64,000 bases of DNA from Deltaproteobacteria bacterium. GTDB lineage: Bacteria; Desulfobacterota; Dissulfuribacteria; Dissulfuribacterales; UBA3076. The notes beneath the pieces were generated by a model. The model was not told the DNA's origin, did no database searches, and worked only from the letters and a program-made list of their open reading frames with translations. Numbering within the stretch: position 1 is the first letter of the stretch; every line of letters starts with the position of its first letter. The position numbers were made by a program, and so were the translations under genes. The stretch covers positions 28,118 through 92,117 of the forward strand of contig JAGYNZ010000006.1 in the NCBI GenBank assembly GCA_018399745.1. Direction: 5' to 3'. Shown here piece by piece: positions 1 through 6,750 of the stretch.

Positions 1-961
1 GCACTAGCAATGGTCAATTTAGTGTGCGATCCGTAATCCGGGATAGACGGATACCAGAAAATTATATTACCAGGATCTTCCCAATATAATCTGTCTTCTC
101 TTTCAGGATTTATATACCCATAATATGCTATGATTTTTTGTGCCATCCCATAGCTCATATTATCATTAAGATCCCTTAACCAGGCATTATCATCAAAAGG
201 CAATGACGGCCAGAGCTTACCGTCCCATCTCAAATCCGACCTGTTAGGCTGGGTAGAGTGAAATGTTACATCCCATTTTGAGGCCCATGCGGCAGACGTT
301 ACATTATAAAAAAATTGAGAAAGTGAAGATATCTGGTCCCAAACTCCACTGGCATAATATGCTGCTAAGGCATCCTCATCATTTGCACTTGGGCTTCCAT
401 GATGAGGAGTTCCCAGTGTAACCAATTTTATTACCCTTTCTCCCCCTGGATGCCCTGCCCATTGTCCAATGTTCAGAGTCTGATTCATAAAGGCTCTGGC
501 TACCAGGCCACCCATGCTGTGAGCAACAATCACAAAAGGCTTATCGTCAAGTTTGTCCGGCGTCCCTGGTTCCTGAAAAGTTCTTTCGTCAATCCAATCT
601 CTTAAGCCCTGGCTGATTTCATCAACACTTATTTGATCGCTCTCGTACCAGAAAGAATAGAGTTTATATTTGTCTTTCAATCCAGATTTATCCCAGGAAT
701 AAAAAAACATTCTAAATGTCTGCCAATAATATAAAAACGGGTTATTGACATCATCTTCTTTTGTTGGCCATTGGTTGCCGTGAATACCATGAATCAATAT
801 TAGTGGAGTTCTGTCACCCAAGGGTGAACTATCGGCAGGCTCTTCAATTAGGACTGTAAAATCCTTGGGATGCGCTTCAACAAGAACCGGTACAAGGAAA
901 ATAAATCCTAATACGCTCAAAAAAGACTAATTGTCGCTGCCCTCCACCTAGATCTATTCAT
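1..961 (-). CDS. Lipase-like alpha/beta-hydrolase, exported, frameshifted near its start and cut by the window edge
   Basis: Read leftwards, the frame runs open from about 920 to the window edge (about 305 codons). It shows alpha/beta-hydrolase marks: an LIHGIHGN loop near 770-800, a nucleophile elbow AHSMGG near 517-535 and a LVTLGTPHHGS stretch typical of triacylglycerol lipases. The good start is the ATG at 961-959, preceded by GAGGGAG. That frame gives a signal-peptide beginning (MNRSRWRAATISLF) and stops at 919-917, directly after a run of six T (six A on the + strand, 919-924). One extra T would join it to LSVLGFIFLVPVLVEA and the hydrolase, giving one secretory protein. The break is therefore either a homopolymer sequencing error, a real null, or phase variation. 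Without the shift, translation would need a TTG at 920. The substrate is unknown. Confidence 0.75.
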
Positions 962-1384
962 TTTTGAGCTCCCTCTCACAACAAACCTGCTTTTTTGAAT
1001 GGCAAAATGATTGAATTCTCATTTATGTAAGCAAGAATTATACAAGATTAATTGGTAATATAAATACAAAAATACTTGTTAATGCGGGTCTTTTTTAAAA
1101 AAACGAGGCCGATATGGAAATAAAGTGCCATTCCGGAAACTAGATTTCTACTCTCAACTATTTCCTTTCGGCCACAGTAGATTTCATAAAAATACAGGGT
1201 CACGGCCGTGGTCTTCGTGATCTTCGTGGTAAAATTTTTTTTGTAATTCTGATTGATTCAAAAAGCGCGATTTGTGACCGCGTAGAATATAAGTAAGATA
1301 CGAAGTCTCAAAAAATTGAACGTTCAAAGTCAAACGATTAATTTTTCTTGATTTGGTGGCAAAAAATGATACCATACAATATGT
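962..1384. other. Intergenic stretch upstream of hicA
   Basis: I see no gene here. It holds a short word repeat (gtggtcttcgtgatcttcgtggt, 1208-1230) and a perfect 12-base palindrome TTGAACGTTCAA at 1316-1327. The palindrome lies about 60 bases upstream of hicA, where a HicB operator would be expected. A weak promoter can be drawn (TTGATT 1348-1353, TACCAT 1370-1375, 16-base spacer). Regulatory roles are inference. Confidence 0.35.
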
Positions 1385-1639
1385 ATGAACAGGAACCATC
1401 GAAAAACTCTGAATAACGTTTTTGCTGATCCGGTTTCCGGCAATATTGAATGGTGGAAAATCGAAGCCTTGGTCAAGGCTGTGGGCTGCGAAATTATTGA
1501 GAGCGGTGGCTCCCGTATTACTATTTTGCATAAAGGCGGCAAAGCCACCTTTCACAGACCGCATCCAGGTAAAGAGGCCTTACGTTACCGGGTGATTGCC
1601 GCTCGCGATTTTCTCAAAATGATAGGAGTGACGCCATGA
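1385..1639 (+). CDS. hicA: HicA-family toxin (mRNA interferase)
   Basis: An 84-residue protein of the HicA type, a small double-stranded-RNA-binding-fold toxin that cleaves mRNA. The longer HicA variant is recognisable from its start (MNRNHRKTL), the VSGNIEWW..IEAL segment, and SGGSRITILHKGGKATFHRPHP, where the His of FHRPHP would be the catalytic residue. It overlaps the antitoxin gene by four bases (ATGA), so the two are translationally coupled. No clear Shine-Dalgarno precedes the ATG. Toxin-first order is usual for hicAB. Both frames are intact, so this is the one module in the left-end cluster that looks fully functional. Confidence 0.9.
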   Translation: MNRNHRKTLNNVFADPVSGNIEWWKIEALVKAVGCEIIESGGSRITILHKGGKATFHRPHPGKEALRYRVIAARDFLKMIGVTP

Positions 1640-1974
1640 AAAACGCCATGACTTACAAAGGCTATGTCGCCCGTGTTGAGTTTGATCCAGAAGACCGTAT
1701 TTTCTTTGGCCGCCTTGCAGGCATTCGCGACATTATCAGCTTTCACGGCGAGACAGTGAATGAGCTGGAAACAGCTTTTAAAGAAGCTGTTGACCATTAT
1801 CTTGATACTTGCGCCGAACTGGGAGAAAAACCGAATAAGCCATACTCCGGCAAGTTGACGCTCCGTATTCCGCCCAGTATTCATGCCGCAATTGCCACAG
1901 CAGCTGAGACCAGCGGCAAAAGCCTCAACAAATGGGTTGCTGACACCCTGGATCAAGCTATTCATGCTCAGTAA
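1636..1974 (+). CDS. hicB: HicB-family antitoxin
   Basis: A 112-residue HicB antitoxin. Residues 5-60 (YKGYVARVEFDPEDRIFFGR, then the DIISFHGETV..ELE segment) are the degenerate RNase-H-like fold that covers HicA. Residues about 72-108 (LTLRIPPSIHAAIATAA.., then SLNKWVADTL) form a ribbon-helix-helix DNA-binding domain, so the protein should also repress its own operon. The start overlaps the hicA stop as ATGA. No other genes follow in the same direction. Confidence 0.92.
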   Translation: MKNAMTYKGYVARVEFDPEDRIFFGRLAGIRDIISFHGETVNELETAFKEAVDHYLDTCAELGEKPNKPYSGKLTLRIPPSIHAAIATAAETSGKSLNKWVADTLDQAIHAQ

Positions 1975-2129
1975 CTCCATAGAGAGTCCTGTGAGCGTGG
2001 ACATTGTTAGTTTTTTTGAGTCAGAATGTTTGGTTTCGCTGCCGCTTTATCCGACCTGTGGGCTTCTTTTGGCTTCTATGGAGACACATATTATGAGAAG
2101 GAATCTTCTCAGTTTCTTTCCGTAGGCAT

Positions 2130-2352
2130 TGCTTTGTGTGCCATCGTTTATACTCCTGCTGCATCCGTAGCCACAGACCCGGTTCGTTGCCACAGAACTT
2201 GCCGAGCCGCAATTTCATCTCCGGACTGATCGAATGCGTCCCCGCCAATTCGGCGCAAAGTCTGCAGTGCAACTCCGAGTTGCCGCGAAGCATCTCTGGC
2301 AGATACTTCAGCGCAAGGAACACGTCATGCCGCCTGAAGCCTCTCCTGTCCG
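2130..2352 (-). pseudogene. Relic of a HigA-type antitoxin
   Basis: On the minus strand three pieces in different frames line up with HigA/VapI antitoxins: PGEA..RRHDVFLALK, then VSARDASRQLGVALQTLRRI in a second frame, then ISPEMKLRLGKFCGNEPGLW and the ending RMQQEYKRWH in a third. Together they cover the HTH_XRE domain (helix-turn-helix plus the ISPEMALRL signature). At least two frame breaks separate them, so the gene cannot be translated whole. I could not recognise a HigB toxin upstream (2353-2620), so the partner appears lost. Confidence 0.7.
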
Positions 2353-2872
2353 AAAATCACAGGACCAGTATTAGAGCCGGAGAACCTTATCCCGATCACT
2401 ACGGCCTTTGCCATTTTCTACTTCTCAGGCCATGAGACCAGCAAGGCATTTTTCTGTTTGTTACCAGGGCTCTCATCTTACGAAGGCGAGGGAAGCGCAA
2501 ACAGGGCCTCATCCGTCGTGAGAAAAAGAGTTTATACCCCTCCGCTGGAGAGAAATCCAACCTTTTAATCCGTCTGTCCCTGGTTTTTCCCAAAAATGAG
2601 GGGCGATTGACATAGTTTTATATAAACCACACCTTTCCAGCCCTATTCAGCTTCGGGACCTTGGTAATGGCAAGGATAAATCCTGGCAGTTAATTCATAA
2701 ATAGGAAAAGATTGATTAGAGAGGTGAATGAACTGATGGTTTCCATGGTGTGCCTCAATCATAAATTGAGCGGTTAGCCTTTAGCTATTAGCTTATTTAG
2801 CCTCTTCCACGGCAGGAAAGAAGGCGTGTATGGTTACAATTTGCTCTTTGGATTAAATCTGCCCTACGTAAA
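2353..2872. other. Gene-poor stretch
   Basis: No supportable gene is visible. A minus-strand frame of 64 codons (2399-2593) is rich in Arg and matches nothing I know. The sequence is probably a remnant of the same decay that broke the neighbouring HigA gene. A run of related short words (gcctttagctattagctta) lies near 2777-2795. Confidence 0.3.
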
Positions 2873-3166
2873 TTACAATAATCTCTCAAGTAGTCGTGAC
2901 CCGTGACAAACTGCTGCTATTTCAACCGTATCATTTTTCAGGCGATATACTATGCGATAATTGCCGCAAATTCGTTCACGCAGCTTCGAATCATTATACT
3001 CAGGAACCATCCTTCCTGCCTCAGGAAACAAGGCTATACTCTCGACTAATGAAAGCACTTTCTTTGCAAAGATACGTGCGTAAGTCTCTGAGTCTATAGC
3101 AATATATTCACAGATTTGCTCAAGGTGAGAGGCCGCTCTTGGAGACCACCTTATTGTGACACCCAT
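2873..3166 (-). CDS. RelE/ParE-family toxin
   Basis: A 97-residue toxin of the RelE/ParE superfamily. The ParE signature is clear: IRWSPRAASHLEQICEYIA at the start, the central LFPEAGRMVPEY turn, then LRERICGNYRIVYRL and an AAVCHGSRLL ending. ParE toxins poison DNA gyrase, RelE toxins cut mRNA; the sequence fits ParE better. It overlaps the upstream antitoxin gene by 16 bases, which implies translational coupling. The frame is intact. Confidence 0.85.
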   Translation of the reverse strand: MGVTIRWSPRAASHLEQICEYIAIDSETYARIFAKKVLSLVESIALFPEAGRMVPEYNDSKLRERICGNYRIVYRLKNDTVEIAAVCHGSRLLERLL

Positions 3167-3339
3167 TTGGACATTCGCTCTTTGACTTCTTGGTGCAAGA
3201 TACCTTTGCCTTCATCAAGTTCCCTTAAGCCTGCATCGACTTGAAGCTTGAAGTATAACTCAGAAAAAATATCGTCTACTGTCACACTGTCAGGCAATTG
3301 CTTGATTATCTGTATGACCTGATCTTTCACGGCTTCCAT
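3151..3339 (-). CDS. Antitoxin partner of the ParE-like toxin
   Basis: A 62-residue acidic, helical protein directly upstream of and overlapping the toxin. Its N-terminus (IKQLPDSVTVDDIFSELYFKLQVDAGLRELDEGKG) matches the small antitoxin family that pairs with RelE/ParE toxins and whose mark is the D.GL..L..GKG..H.EV segment. The start has a good ribosome binding site (GAGGTGAT, five bases before the ATG). No ribbon-helix-helix domain is obvious, so self-repression is uncertain. Confidence 0.75.
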   Translation of the reverse strand: MEAVKDQVIQIIKQLPDSVTVDDIFSELYFKLQVDAGLRELDEGKGILHQEVKERMSKWVSQ

Positions 3340-3528
3340 AGTATCACCTCTTCAATGTTCAACTTCGCCACGTAGATTTCTTCGCAATGGTAATAATTCT
3401 GATGGAGCTTCCTCAGCAACTCTCCGGGCAATAAGTCCCGCACTCACCGCCCACCCGCACGCCTTTAAGATTGTAACTTCTCAATAAATCCTGGCAAATC
3501 ATATTTTGCGACTATTCAACTATTCAAT

Positions 3529-3595
3529 GGATGCCTGCTTTCGCGGGAATGACTGGCATTTACATCCAAACGTCATTCCGGCGAAAGCCGGAATC
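3529..3595. repeat. Inverted repeat of the GTCATTCC/GGAATGAC intergenic type
   Basis: Two arms face each other: 3529-3553 (ending gcgggaatgac) and 3572-3595 (gtcattccggcgaaagccgg..). They pair through GGGAATGAC/GTCATTCC and a longer imperfect TTTCGC.GGAATGAC match. Such short palindromes occur as dispersed intergenic elements in many proteobacterial genomes. It lies in the otherwise empty 3340-3812 gap, whose remainder shows no gene. Confidence 0.55.
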
Positions 3596-3812
3596 TGAAC
3601 ATCTTACCCGGACTTATTAAGAACTTACTTAAGATTTGCTTAAACCTTTGATGTTCCACCCCATCTTCTATTAATAGTATTTATCCGTGTGTACCCAAAG
3701 TTTCGTTTTTTTGTTTTCGTGCCTCAACCCAACCTACCCAGCTGAACCCTGAATAGTTATTATATATTCTTGAATTGTCTTTGTGAAGGTTAAAAAGAGC
3801 CCGCTTGTACAA

Positions 3813-4157
3813 TCAAAATAGAGCCAAGTGAATCCTCATGGCCTCATCTATTCGGTGTATTTTTCCCTTTTCTAAAGTACCAATGAATTTCACGATCCAC
3901 CTCTTATCAAGTTCCCGGATTTTATCGGCCTTAACTCTGGAATCTTTCGGAAGGTTACCGATCCCCTTGGTCAACAATACTTCAAAAGGGTATATTTCCT
4001 TAATATGTTTAGAGGTTACAGGTAGAATCGTCACTGTTTCTGAGAATTCGTTGTTTTTATTATTAGAAACGACCACTACGGGCCTTGTTTTGGGTATTTC
4101 ACGTCCTATGGCTGGATCAAGTGCCGCAAGGTAACAGCTGCCTTTCCTAATATTCAT
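3813..4157 (-). CDS. MazF/PemK-family toxin
   Basis: A 114-residue endoribonuclease of the MazF/PemK/Kid family. Visible marks are the G..Y.A.LDPAIGREI..TRPVVVVSN start, the TVTILPVTS strand and the late DSRVKADKIREL segment that holds the conserved catalytic-loop contacts. I chose the ATG at 4157 because GGAGGGATG sits right before it; a longer frame from 4184 has no such site. It begins one base after the antitoxin stop, so the pair is an operon. The toxin frame is intact although the antitoxin frame seems broken. Confidence 0.88.
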   Translation of the reverse strand: MNIRKGSCYLAALDPAIGREIPKTRPVVVVSNNKNNEFSETVTILPVTSKHIKEIYPFEVLLTKGIGNLPKDSRVKADKIRELDKRWIVKFIGTLEKGKIHRIDEAMRIHLALF

Positions 4158-4158
4158 C

Positions 4159-4394
4159 TCATCCCTCCAAATCACAGACTTCAAATTCTTTTATGATGGC
4201 CAGACTTTGTTCTCCGATGGCTCGATAACCTTCTTCCAGAACCCTTTCCAGTTCTTCCATTTCTTTTTTCTCAATTCGTTGCTCTATGGCCTCTCTGATA
4301 AAACGACTGCGCTTTCCTGGTCCGGCCAGCTTATTTAGCGACACCACAAGTTCTTTTGGAGCGTGATATTCAATCGCACAGTATTTACACCCAT
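4159..4394 (-). CDS. MazE-like ribbon-helix-helix antitoxin, apparently frameshifted
   Basis: The antitoxin of the mazF gene below it. AGGAGG (complement of 4401-4405 and flanks) sits seven bases before the ATG at 4394-4392, whose frame reads MGVNTVRLNITL, the expected first strand of a ribbon-helix-helix protein. That frame then runs CTCCAAAAG and stops soon after. From 4361 onward the real continuation PKELVVSLNKLAGPGKRSRF and an acidic tail to 4159 lies in the neighbouring frame. One extra C in CTCC would restore a 79-residue antitoxin. The alternative is an 85-residue frame starting at a TTG (4416) without a ribosome binding site and with a non-family N-terminus. Sequencing error or a real mutation are both possible. 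Confidence 0.75.
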
Positions 4395-4665
4395 TATGTA
4401 CCTCCTGATCGGTCAACAGGAATTAAACTGACACGGATTTTTTAATCGCAAATACAGCTGGTTAGATGCAGATTTTACTGATTGTCACGGTGTAATCTAT
4501 GCGCCACGCGGTAACCCGTGTCCGAGAAGGGCTGAAAGGATTAGACTCTACGCAATATATTATGCTAGAAGAAATCAGTCATCAACGTTTATTAAATCTG
4601 ATAATATTCTGTACGTTTATTGTGCACCATTGACGATCACCGGTATGTCGTAAAACGAAAAAACC

Positions 4666-4945
4666 ATGAATAATAAACAAGCCTCAGTAGAAAAGATCTT
4701 AACCGAACCTGATTATGACCACGAAGGTTTTGTCGATTACATCTATGACTGTCATACCTATAAATTATGGTAAGGCATAATCGGCTTCGGCAGCAGACCA
4801 TCCGCGTTGGTTCTGTACAGCGGTACGGGAGGCAATCATCAATAATTTCGTGGCGTTTCAGTTATTGGCTGATGAACAGCCTGTGATCTTCTGCGACCAA
4901 ATGGGGCGTGGAAAATCAGACCGCCGGGATAATCTGTACTTCATG
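4666..4945 (+). pseudogene. Relic of a proline-iminopeptidase-type (S33) hydrolase
   Basis: From the ATG at 4666 a frame reads as far as YDCHTYKLW and hits TAA (4771-4773) where a Tyr codon is expected. The same frame goes on as IIGFGSRPSALVLYSGTGGN, matching the HGGPGG oxyanion region of proline iminopeptidases. A shift then leads into FQLLADEQPVIFCDQMGRGK followed by SDRRDNLY, the family's LADERPVI.YDQLG.G.SDR segment. The nucleophile, acid and His regions are gone. It is a 5' fragment of a dead gene; no function remains. Confidence 0.72.
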
Positions 4946-5285
4946 ACCTCCATGGACAGACCCTTTAAACTCCGCAGGTCACAAAGGGCTGTTCTAAGAA
5001 AAGTGGAATCAGGGAACTCTTTCTGAATGAACTTTACAGATACTTTTGAACCTATTTGAATTCCTTTGAGAAGATTTTGTCATAGTGGTCAGGGTGAAGT
5101 AGTATACACTTTGTTGATTTTATGTCTTGGCAGTGAAAATTGAACCTCCAAATTTTAAAAAAACAAGTATTTAGATGCGTTTCCTAATTTCAAATTTCCA
5201 GTTTCGACTTCGGTAAAAGTATAAACAAATGAATGAAGAATTCCTGTATGCACGCACTAAATACGTTTTACTTTAGACTAGTTTC
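4946..5285. other. Intergenic stretch before the radical SAM gene
   Basis: No gene, RNA or clear promoter is recognised. The first 80 bases may be further remains of the broken peptidase. The radical SAM gene that follows has no convincing Shine-Dalgarno. Confidence 0.3.
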
Positions 5286-6578
5286 ATGAAAAATCCAGAA
5301 AAAATGCCATCCCTTGTCTATGCTGATTCTGAGGGCCGGATCTATGACTTACCTGGACTTAAGATGGCAGGAAGAAGCGGCCGTGTTTTGCATCCGGTAG
5401 ACCTTAAGGATCTTATTCCCCTGCCTCAGGGGAGCGAGCTCTTTGTGCTCCCTGACCGCCTGCCTGTGGGTTGGGACCAGGATCAGGACGATATGGTGGT
5501 GTTGGATAAAGATCCTGTCAACGCCGAGGGAAACGTCAGTGCAGTTGCCGCCTTTATGGCCCCTGCCTATACCCAGACCGCTCTTGCCGCCTTTTACAGG
5601 TCGAGTTTGGACATCCCCATTTTACCTCTCTTTACCTATACTGCGGTTGGCTGGTGGAAGGGACGTTTTTGGGCAGCGGGCTTCAGGAGTGATCTGGATA
5701 CACGTCAGGATTTTTGTAACTTCCGTCCGCAAGAAGTCCGCAAAAAAACCATTGCCATGCTTAAAAAGAAAAAGGAGAACAGGCTTATACAACACCTTGG
5801 GAAATGCAGCTTAACCTACGGGTGCCCCGCTGCGAAAAATCTCTTCCTGGGAAGATGGGAGGCACCTCTTCCCACTTCACCCGTCTGTAATGCGGCCTGT
5901 CTCGGTTGTATATCGCTGCAATCAGAAGGCATACCTCCTGCCAGCCAGGACAGGATTACCTTTATACCTACAACAGAAGAAGTTGCTGATGTCGCGGTAC
6001 CACATTTAAAAAGGGCAAAAAGACCTGTGGTGAGCTTTGGACAGGGATGCGAAGGAGAACCCCTGCTACAGGCAAAACTACTGGAGCGGTCTATAATAAA
6101 GATACGAGAAGAGACGAATAAAGGCACTATTAATCTTAATACCAATGCCAGTCTGCCGGGGAAAGTGGAAAATCTGATTTATGCAGGGCTTGACAGCATG
6201 AGGATCAGTATCAACAGTACACGGGAAAAATATTATCATGCCTACTTCCGGCCCAAGGGTTATGATCAAACTGATGTACTGGCTTCATGGAGAATTATGA
6301 AGAAGGCCGGACGCTTTGTCTCCCTCAATCTATTTGTATTGCCGGGTCTTACGGATGAAATGGCAGAGATAGACCGGCTCTCAGACCTGATAGAAGAATT
6401 GGGTCTTGATCTTATCCAGCTCAGAAATCACAACATTGATCCTGACTGGTATTTAGATGGAATAGATTACAAATATACAGGTCACCGGACAGGGATAAAG
6501 GGTATGATAACAATACTTAAAAAGCGATTTCCCCAGCTCCGGTTCGGCTATTTTAATCCGTATTTGAGATCGGATTAA
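5286..6578 (+). CDS. Radical SAM protein of unknown substrate
   Basis: A 430-residue protein. The CX3CX2C cluster that binds the [4Fe-4S] of radical SAM enzymes is at Cys201, Cys205 and Cys208 (VCNAACLGC). Downstream FGQGCEGEPLLQ corresponds to the SAM-binding GGE-type region, then LNTNASLPGK, DSMRISINSTREKYYHAY and FVLPGLTDE follow the usual TIM-barrel order. The first 200 residues are a separate N-terminal region I do not recognise. There is no SPASM-like Cys cluster at the C-terminus. A seven-base inverted repeat (TAATCCG/CGGATTA, 6554-6577) spans the stop codon. It sits upstream of ileS in the same direction but 170 bases away. The reaction cannot be read from sequence. Confidence 0.8.
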   Translation: MKNPEKMPSLVYADSEGRIYDLPGLKMAGRSGRVLHPVDLKDLIPLPQGSELFVLPDRLPVGWDQDQDDMVVLDKDPVNAEGNVSAVAAFMAPAYTQTALAAFYRSSLDIPILPLFTYTAVGWWKGRFWAAGFRSDLDTRQDFCNFRPQEVRKKTIAMLKKKKENRLIQHLGKCSLTYGCPAAKNLFLGRWEAPLPTSPVCNAACLGCISLQSEGIPPASQDRITFIPTTEEVADVAVPHLKRAKRPVVSFGQGCEGEPLLQAKLLERSIIKIREETNKGTINLNTNASLPGKVENLIYAGLDSMRISINSTREKYYHAYFRPKGYDQTDVLASWRIMKKAGRFVSLNLFVLPGLTDEMAEIDRLSDLIEELGLDLIQLRNHNIDPDWYLDGIDYKYTGHRTGIKGMITILKKRFPQLRFGYFNPYLRSD

Positions 6579-6677
6579 TGCTGGTGTAATATGCGCCCGC
6601 AAAACAGGACAAAAGTAACCGTTCTGGGTTGAGAGGTTCAAGGTGCGAGGTTAGTAAAGATTATCAAAAAGAACAAC

Positions 6678-6708
6678 CCTGAACGGTGAACCCTGAACCT
6701 GTGAACGT
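6678..6708. repeat. Short-word intergenic repeat
   Basis: The stretch between the radical SAM gene and ileS is made of near-copies of CCTGAAC and GTGAAC (ccctgaacggtgaaccctga..). Related words occur near 3735-3750. Such degenerate short-word strings are a style of intergenic DNA rather than a known element. Confidence 0.4.
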
Positions 6709-6750
6709 CTATGTACAAAACAACACCAGAAAAGTCGATCAGAGGATTAA

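Noticed and set aside
399..605. 68-codon + strand frame at the left end
   Set aside because: It is antisense to the lipase-like gene, which has clear hydrolase motifs.
3529..3595. Possible transposon end or MITE at the inverted repeat
   Set aside because: No transposase, target-site duplication or second copy is visible in the window, so only a repeat is claimed.
4505..4550. tRNA-like words (gtgtccgag, ggctgaaagg) suggesting a tRNA-Ser or -Leu
   Set aside because: No T-arm (GGTTCGAATCC type), no matching acceptor stem and no CCA follow, so no cloverleaf can be drawn.
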